A stretch of DNA of 64,000 bases from Helicostylum pulchrum (lineage: Eukaryota > Mucoromycota > Mucoromycetes > Mucorales > Mucoraceae): the NCBI GenBank assembly GCA_025677825.1, contig JAIXMO010000012.1:434001-498000 (forward strand), in the 5' to 3' direction. The notes under the pieces are model-generated. The model saw nothing but the letters and a program-made list of their open reading frames with translations, was not told the DNA's origin and did no database searches. The translations under genes were made by a program, and so were the position numbers. The first letter of the stretch is position 1. The number at the start of each line of letters is the position of its first letter. Shown piece by piece: positions 60,994-64,000 of this stretch.

Positions 60994-61259
60994 TATAGAG
61001 GTAGTTTTATAAAAAAGACATTTTTTCATTTTCGTTTTATATAATAAAAAAAAAAGGGGGAAGTAGGAAGGCCTGTGCAACTTAGCTTGCATACATCGGA
61101 CGCTGCCTGAGTCTATTCTCTTATCATACCCATCCCCGAAGACATGATCCTCACTGAAAGCCTGGAGGAAACAGCAGAAACCCTGGATCCAGGACTACTT
61201 ATAAGGAAAAAAATTTGTTGTATACAAATTGTGGTTCTGAAAAGGTAAAAAAAAAAAAA
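60994..61259 (-). repeat. Right arm of the ~265-bp inverted repeat
   Basis: Reverse complement of 56841-57107. The two arms face each other across about 3.9 kb that contains exactly two genes, CIA2 and the double-CRIB kinase. Core identity is much higher than flank identity. Confidence 0.9.
61046..61207 (-). ncRNA. Candidate small non-coding RNA gene, copy B
   Basis: Same elements as copy A on the opposite strand: TATA-like box at 61219-61224, palindrome CCTGGATCCAGG at 61182-61193, and a terminal run of T on the transcribed strand (A-run at 61046-61055). The two copies would be transcribed towards each other. RNA class unknown. Confidence 0.35.
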
Positions 61260-62162
61260 GTTGGTTCTTAACGGAACTTGAAACCCTCAGAGAAGACTTA
61301 CTGGTTACTTCTCAAGCCCACACCTTATTATTTTTTTGGGACCTGTTGCTTTAGAGTCCTCAAGAAAAAAAAAGCGGTTAAGATAATACCATACAGTAAA
61401 ATACTTTTATAACCGCAGCATATTTGGCGGAAAGATTTATGATAAACCAATCAGATTGGCCGTGCTCGTCTTGCTCGTAATTTATTTTTGCAGCAAAATA
61501 AACAAATCATGCAAAAAAAAAAGGTAGTACAAATTAGATACACTTTTCCGTTTTATTTTTTACTCTCTTCGTCTTTATATCTCTTTAACTATGTATCTCT
61601 CGGGAAACATCAATACAACTTATAAATGCTCTTATATAGGAAGTGGTGATACTACTACTAGAGTAGTTGTAAATTAAAAAAGAGCTTGTGAAAGTATGAA
61701 AAAATTGTGCATATTTATTTGTTTACTTTTAACAAAAAAAACTTGACGAAACACTTTTCGAGTATTACCAATACTTTTTCTTTTGTAGGGAAGAGTATAC
61801 GAAATAAATTAGTTAATATGATAACTTCCTATATAATCATACCGGTTTTCACGAGTAATAAATTGATATAATCTTCTATTTATTTATTTTTAAAAAAAAA
61901 GAACAGTGTTCTAGACAAAAAGGTAATGTTCTAGACAAAAACAGGCTTTGGATTCCCTGTTTAAAGCTACCACCGTATATATATTTACGTAAAATGAACG
62001 ATACTATTTATCTCGTGTTAAGGATAGGTCTAGTAGTTTCAAAAGAGAATATATAAATAAAATAATGACATTTGTTCAAGTAAGTAGTGTTCAACACTAC
62101 AATAAATATACGAACTAGTTTTTATTATAAAATACACAACTGCCTATTCTAATTCGGGACAA
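61260..62162. other. Intergenic region downstream of bZIP gene
   Basis: About 900 bp of AT-rich DNA. A short direct repeat of GTTCTAGACAAAA occurs at 61908-61920 and 61928-61940. No gene seen. Confidence 0.4.
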
Positions 62163-63768
62163 CTACGACTTCAAGAAGGAAGTACCATTCATGCGGCTTC
62201 TTCTAAACGATTTACGCGTGGAAGCAGTTGATCTTTCCGCCGATACATGTTCACCATTATTCCCATCTTCCGAATCATCATCATCATCATCGCCCACGTA
62301 CTCTTTACGTAATATATGTGCATCCTCATTACCCATAAAATCGTCGTAACTTTGATCCACTAATAAATGAGAGATAAACCAAAACTGCATGGAATATTTC
62401 GGGTCCACATCCCAGTTTCTGGAATCACGCACATCGCCTCCCCTAAACACTGATTTTTGTGTCAAGTAATCAAAGCATTCATCAATGTCATAATAACCCT
62501 GGAATAAAATCATTCGATCTCGAATCGATGCTCCTGGCACATAATCAATTCTCACATCGTGTGGTACCACTCTTTGTAAAGCCGCTAAAAAAAAAGTTAT
62601 AATTAGTATACATACACACACACACACATTTTAATTTTAAAAGGTGTTACATACTTGGTAATAATGCAGCAGGTGTCATGTTCCCCAGAATACTACCCAG
62701 CTTTAATTGAAGTCGTAAAATATGTAAAGCTTGTGATGATGGCATATTTACAAAATCTTCAGATGTTTTTAACAAAGGTGGTTCATAAATGACGCCAACA
62801 AGAGGCTTTCGTTGGATCGTAATAGCTTGACTATTCGTAGGTTGTGGTATATAAGGTTTATGTGTTGTTGTTTTTTGTGGCATTGGTTGTAATTGTGGTT
62901 TTAATTGAGCTTTGGAAGGTAAAGCATCATCTGTTTGCATATACTGTTGTATAGGCGACATGGTATCTTCAGGTGGAGAAGGTTGCTGTGTTTCTTTTGC
63001 CGGCGACATATCTTGATCTACAGCTTCTTCAAGTTGCACAGAAGAAATCTTTGCCTTTTTCCTATTCTCTTTTGGAAAATTCCTTCGTGGTTCTTGAGAA
63101 TTCTTATTTAACGTAATAACGTCTTCCTTTATATAACTCTCATACGACGCAATCAATAATTCAGGACTTGTATCACCTTTTGTCTTCAAGAAATTCGAGA
63201 ACGTATTATTTTGTGTTGTTGCAAACAAGGCTTTATCGAAATCAACTACGCATTTCTTCTCTAAAAGCATATCTAATAAAGCAGGAATCTGATACACTTC
63301 ATCTTTTACGTTTTCATGATATGTTTTAAATAGTGGGTTCTTGTATTCACCATGATTGTTGCTGGGAATAATGCGAGATTCGGTCCATATATGGGGTACT
63401 GAACCACGATGTACTAGCGATGAGAGCGTCAAGTGTAAAACACAAGCTTTTAAATACCTCGTTTCAAATTGTGCAATAGCCAACTGATCCTTTAAATCCT
63501 TGATCTCCAAATGAAAATCTTGCCATTGCTTTTCTTTTTCCATTTTACGCTGCTGTTCTCTTTCTCGAAACGCTTTTTGCGCTGCTCGGTTTTGCGCTCG
63601 TCTCTCTTGTAACGAAGGCGGGTTCGGTTTACGGCCTGGCTTCTTTCTCTTTCTTACTCGTTCCCCTTCTTCATTTTCAATGCCGAAATCGCATTCTTGA
63701 TCGAAATGCTGAAACGCAAATCGATTCAGTGGTGTATCGTTACTATTATCTTTTGGAGATGTCGACAT
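62163..63768 (-). CDS. bZIP transcription factor with DUF3425-like C-terminus (Yap/Pap1 type)
   Basis: DNA-binding regulator of the fungal AP-1-like group. Two exons (63768-62655, 62584-62163) give about 511 aa. Basic region at ~54-72 is QERRAQNRAAQKAFREREQ, with the NxxAQxxFR signature of Yap/Pap1 proteins. A leucine-zipper-like coiled coil runs to ~105 (KDLKDQLAIAQFE). The middle is Gln/Pro-rich. A conserved C-terminal block (LRLQLKLGSILGN, then VPHDVRIDYVPGASIRDRMI and WDVDPKYSMQFWFISHLL) matches the DUF3425 domain common in fungal bZIPs. No Cys-rich redox domain of the classical Yap1 type is visible, so an oxidative-stress role should not be assumed. The end is acidic then Ser/Arg-rich. 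Confidence 0.9.
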
Positions 63769-64000
63769 TGTTTTTATATATTATAAATAGAAAAAGAAAA
63801 AAAAAGATAATCTCCCAGACGAAAGAATCCCCCAACTGGGGTTAAAAGGGTAACACACGAATTAAATTAGCTCTTTCCCCTTTGAGAAAGTTCACCAGAA
63901 GTTCTTCAAGAGTATAACAGTGTGGAAACTATATAGAGGTCTTATTGCAGTCACTATTTCCTTCTTTTTAATTTATACTTGACGTCTCTCTCTCTCTTTT

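Noticed and set aside
1..64000. CRISPR arrays, LTRs or intact transposase genes
   Set aside because: No regularly spaced repeats, long terminal repeats or intact DDE/reverse-transcriptase motifs were seen.

Overview
The window is nuclear DNA from a filamentous fungus, most likely an early-diverging one of the Mucoromycota (Mucorales-like). This is inferred from AT-rich intergenic DNA full of A/T runs, many short introns (about 50-120 bp, GTAAGT-like donors, TAG acceptors), a myosin-motor chitin synthase, a Yap-type bZIP with a DUF3425-like C-terminus, a PAF-acetylhydrolase and family-S8 secreted proteases. No plasmid, phage, CRISPR, rRNA or convincing tRNA was seen. Exon structures were spliced by eye: splice sites were kept only where reading frame and family alignment agreed.

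Layout. 1-20 kb is dense housekeeping DNA: tail of an unidentified gene (3-92), chitin synthase with myosin domain (-), BUD23 18S rRNA methyltransferase (-), mitochondrial uS13 (+), casein kinase I (-), multicopper oxidase (+), RPN13 proteasome ubiquitin receptor (-), Pescadillo (-), ribosomal protein uS8/RPS22 (+), and a secreted subtilase (-). 20-28 kb is accessory: a small orphan gene, a drug/metabolite-family transporter, then about 3 kb of decayed genes including a clear F-box pseudogene. 28-39 kb is again coding: a RhoGAP fused to a membrane hairpin, UMP-CMP kinase, a Q-rich small protein, lipoate ligase, TAD3 tRNA deaminase subunit and a Kelch-BTB protein. 39-52 kb is sparse: about 3.4 kb without genes, a lipase-like protein with repeated tryptophan motifs, an uncertain broken gene, and a second subtilase paralogous to the first. 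52-64 kb holds a PAF-acetylhydrolase, a NAM8-type three-RRM protein, CIA2, a PAK-family kinase with two CRIB domains, and a bZIP factor.

Shared themes. Ribosome production is over-represented (BUD23, Pescadillo, RPS22, mitochondrial uS13), and two of these genes sit in divergent pairs (BUD23/mt-uS13 and PES1/RPS22) that could share promoters. The Rho-GTPase and cell-wall genes (chitin synthase, RhoGAP, double-CRIB kinase, CK1) fit polarised growth. The two subtilases, 28 kb apart on opposite strands, keep five intron positions in common and are an old duplication.

Most unusual signals: a roughly 265-bp inverted repeat (56.84-57.11 and 60.99-61.26 kb) whose ~150-bp core is nearly identical, has a TATA-like box upstream and a T-run downstream, and looks like a duplicated small-RNA gene of unknown kind; the double-CRIB kinase with altered catalytic motifs; and the RhoGAP-membrane-hairpin fusion.
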